Assembly (NCBI GenBank): GCA_013214365.1
Contig: JABSPI010000038.1
Span: 1-6,377 of the forward strand
DNA: 6,377 nucleotides
From: Erythrobacter sp.
GTDB lineage: Bacteria > Pseudomonadota > Alphaproteobacteria > Sphingomonadales > Sphingomonadaceae
Direction of reading: 5' to 3'
In this document: one piece after another, positions 5,085 through 6,377 of the stretch
Layout of the letters: every line of letters starts with the position of its first letter
Position numbering within the stretch: the first letter of the stretch is position 1
Position numbers and translations under genes: made by a program
The notes under the pieces: generated by a model
What the model was told of the DNA's origin: nothing
Seen by the model: the letters and a program-made list of their open reading frames with translations, nothing else
The model's database searches: none

Positions 5085-6377
5085 ATGATTTTTAAACCGG
5101 CACCCATCTTTGCCTCTGTCTCTGCGCTGGCTTTGCTGGCCGGCTGTGCGACCACTGCTGATAGCACCGAGGTCGCAACCGTGACCGAGCCCGCTGCAGC
5201 CGCCAACGCGGATTATGCCCCGGTCATTCCAGTAGGCACTGGCTATTTCGCGCAGCCAAGCACGCTGCCATTTCAAGCGCCTGATTTCACCAAAATCACC
5301 GACGAGGCTTACCTCGACGGCATTATGCAAGGCATGGAAATCCAACAGGCCGAAGTGCAGGCCATCATCGACAATCCGGCTGCCCCCACTTTCGATAATA
5401 CCATCGTAGAGCTGGAAAAGACCGGCCAGATGTTGAGCCGGGTGTTGCGCGTCTTTGGTCAGGTCGCCGGTGCAAACACCAATGATCGGATCGACCAAAT
5501 CCGCACCGAGACCAGCCCCAAACTTTCGCTTCATTCAACCGGCATTGCGCTCAATCCGGCCTTGTTTGCGCGGGTGAAGGCGGTTTACGACAATCGCGAT
5601 GCGCTCGAATTGACGCTTGAAGAAGCCAAGCTGTTGTCAAACACATATGAAGGCATGGTTCATGCCGGTGCTATGTTGACCGAAGACCAGCGTGAGCGGG
5701 TCAAGGTCATCAATTCCGAGATGTCCTCGCTGACCACGCAATTCGCTCAAACCGTTCGCAATGCGACCAATAACCAGCCTCTGATCCTCGCCACGCGCGA
5801 AGAGCTCGCCGGATTGTCGGATGGTGCGATTGATGCCGCGGCTGCGCGTGCGGCCGAGCTTGGGCATGAAGGCAAATATGCGTTGGTGCTGCAAAACACC
5901 ACGCAGCAACCGCAGATCCCGCTGCTCGAAAATCGCGCAACACGCGAAGCATTCCTCGCACTCAGCCTGAACCGTGCGGATGGGGCCAATCCCGAATTCG
6001 ACACCCGTATGTTGGTGGCCAAGATTTCGGCTCTGCGCGCTGAGAAAGCCGCTTTGTTTGGTGAGCCCAATTGGGCCAGCTACACCATGTATCGCAACAT
6101 GGCCGATACGCCCGAAAAGGCTTTGGCCTTCATGGAGCAGATGGTGCCTGCCTTGGCTGCGACACAGGAACGTGAGGCTGCTATTCTCAATGCAAAGATC
6201 GCCGAAGAAGGCGGCGATTATGAGGTCAAGCCATGGGATTGGTACCGGTTCGCCAATATGGTGCGCGAAGAGCAGTTCCAATATTCCGAGGCCGAAGTCA
6301 CCCAATACCTCCAACTGGAAAAGGTGCTCGAAGATGGCGTCTTCTATATGGCCAACGAGCTGTATGGCCTGACGTTT
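5085..6377 (+). CDS. dcp: Peptidyl-dipeptidase Dcp-like M3 metallopeptidase, lipoprotein form, N-terminal part
   Basis: Open from the ATG at 5085 to the window end: 431 residues of what should be about 700. The N-terminus MIFKPAPIFASVSALALLAGC is a lipoprotein signal peptide with lipobox LAGC (18-21); C21 would be lipidated, placing the mature enzyme in the cell envelope, probably on the periplasmic face of a membrane. A flexible Ala/Thr/Val-rich linker (22-56) follows. The body matches the E. coli Dcp/oligopeptidase A family: STLPFQAPDF (59-68), FDNTIVELE (103-111), NTTQQP (271-276), NRATRE (283-288) and KPWDWYRFA (382-390). Family M3 enzymes remove C-terminal dipeptides (Dcp) or cleave short peptides (OpdA); the PFQAP and WDW details favour Dcp. 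The zinc-binding HExxH motif lies beyond the window, so catalytic competence cannot be checked. A terminator separates it from the SDR gene, so it is probably its own transcription unit. The start rests on the signal peptide more than on the weak ribosome binding site. Confidence 0.92.
   Translation, partial: MIFKPAPIFASVSALALLAGCATTADSTEVATVTEPAAAANADYAPVIPVGTGYFAQPSTLPFQAPDFTKITDEAYLDGIMQGMEIQQAEVQAIIDNPAAPTFDNTIVELEKTGQMLSRVLRVFGQVAGANTNDRIDQIRTETSPKLSLHSTGIALNPALFARVKAVYDNRDALELTLEEAKLLSNTYEGMVHAGAMLTEDQRERVKVINSEMSSLTTQFAQTVRNATNNQPLILATREELAGLSDGAIDAAAARAAELGHEGKYALVLQNTTQQPQIPLLENRATREAFLALSLNRADGANPEFDTRMLVAKISALRAEKAALFGEPNWASYTMYRNMADTPEKALAFMEQMVPALAATQEREAAILNAKIAEEGGDYEVKPWDWYRFANMVREEQFQYSEAEVTQYLQLEKVLEDGVFYMANELYGLTF

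Noticed and set aside
5637..6314. 225-codon open frame antisense to the M3 peptidase gene
   Set aside because: The sense strand matches Dcp throughout; the antisense protein shows no recognisable domain and no start signal.

Overview
This window looks like chromosomal DNA of an alphaproteobacterium, most likely Sphingomonadales and perhaps an Erythrobacter-like marine lineage. That placement rests on protein style, moderately high GC and remembered gene neighbourhoods, not on a search. No mobile element, CRISPR array, tRNA or rRNA is visible. The window is coding-dense, with two transcription directions diverging from a gap at about 2623-2878.

Left arm (minus strand, about 2622 down to 1): a compact, apparently co-transcribed set of three genes. 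The first is a Tpa1/prolyl-hydroxylase-like 2-oxoglutarate/Fe(II) oxygenase. The second is a TPR protein carrying a different C-terminal oxygenase domain (putative 2OG-Fe(II) oxygenase 5 type), overlapping the first by ATGA. The third, 15 nt further on, is the N-terminal 55 codons of a probable SAM-dependent methyltransferase, cut by the window edge. Two unrelated 2OG oxygenases plus a methyltransferase in one tight unit suggest a modification pathway whose substrate cannot be read from the sequence. This is the least ordinary part of the window.

Middle (plus strand, 2879-4865): an acetyl-CoA C-acetyltransferase-type thiolase followed 28 nt later by a short-chain dehydrogenase very like human HSD10 (type II 3-hydroxyacyl-CoA dehydrogenase). 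Together they would perform the last two steps of a beta-oxidation-like spiral: oxidation of a 3-hydroxyacyl-CoA, then thiolytic cleavage. A perfect 14-bp palindrome lies 16 bp before the thiolase start and is a good operator candidate. A stable GAAA-capped hairpin closes the pair.

Right arm (plus strand, 5085 to the end): the first 431 codons of a lipoprotein version of peptidyl-dipeptidase Dcp (peptidase family M3). Its zinc-binding HExxH region lies beyond the window.
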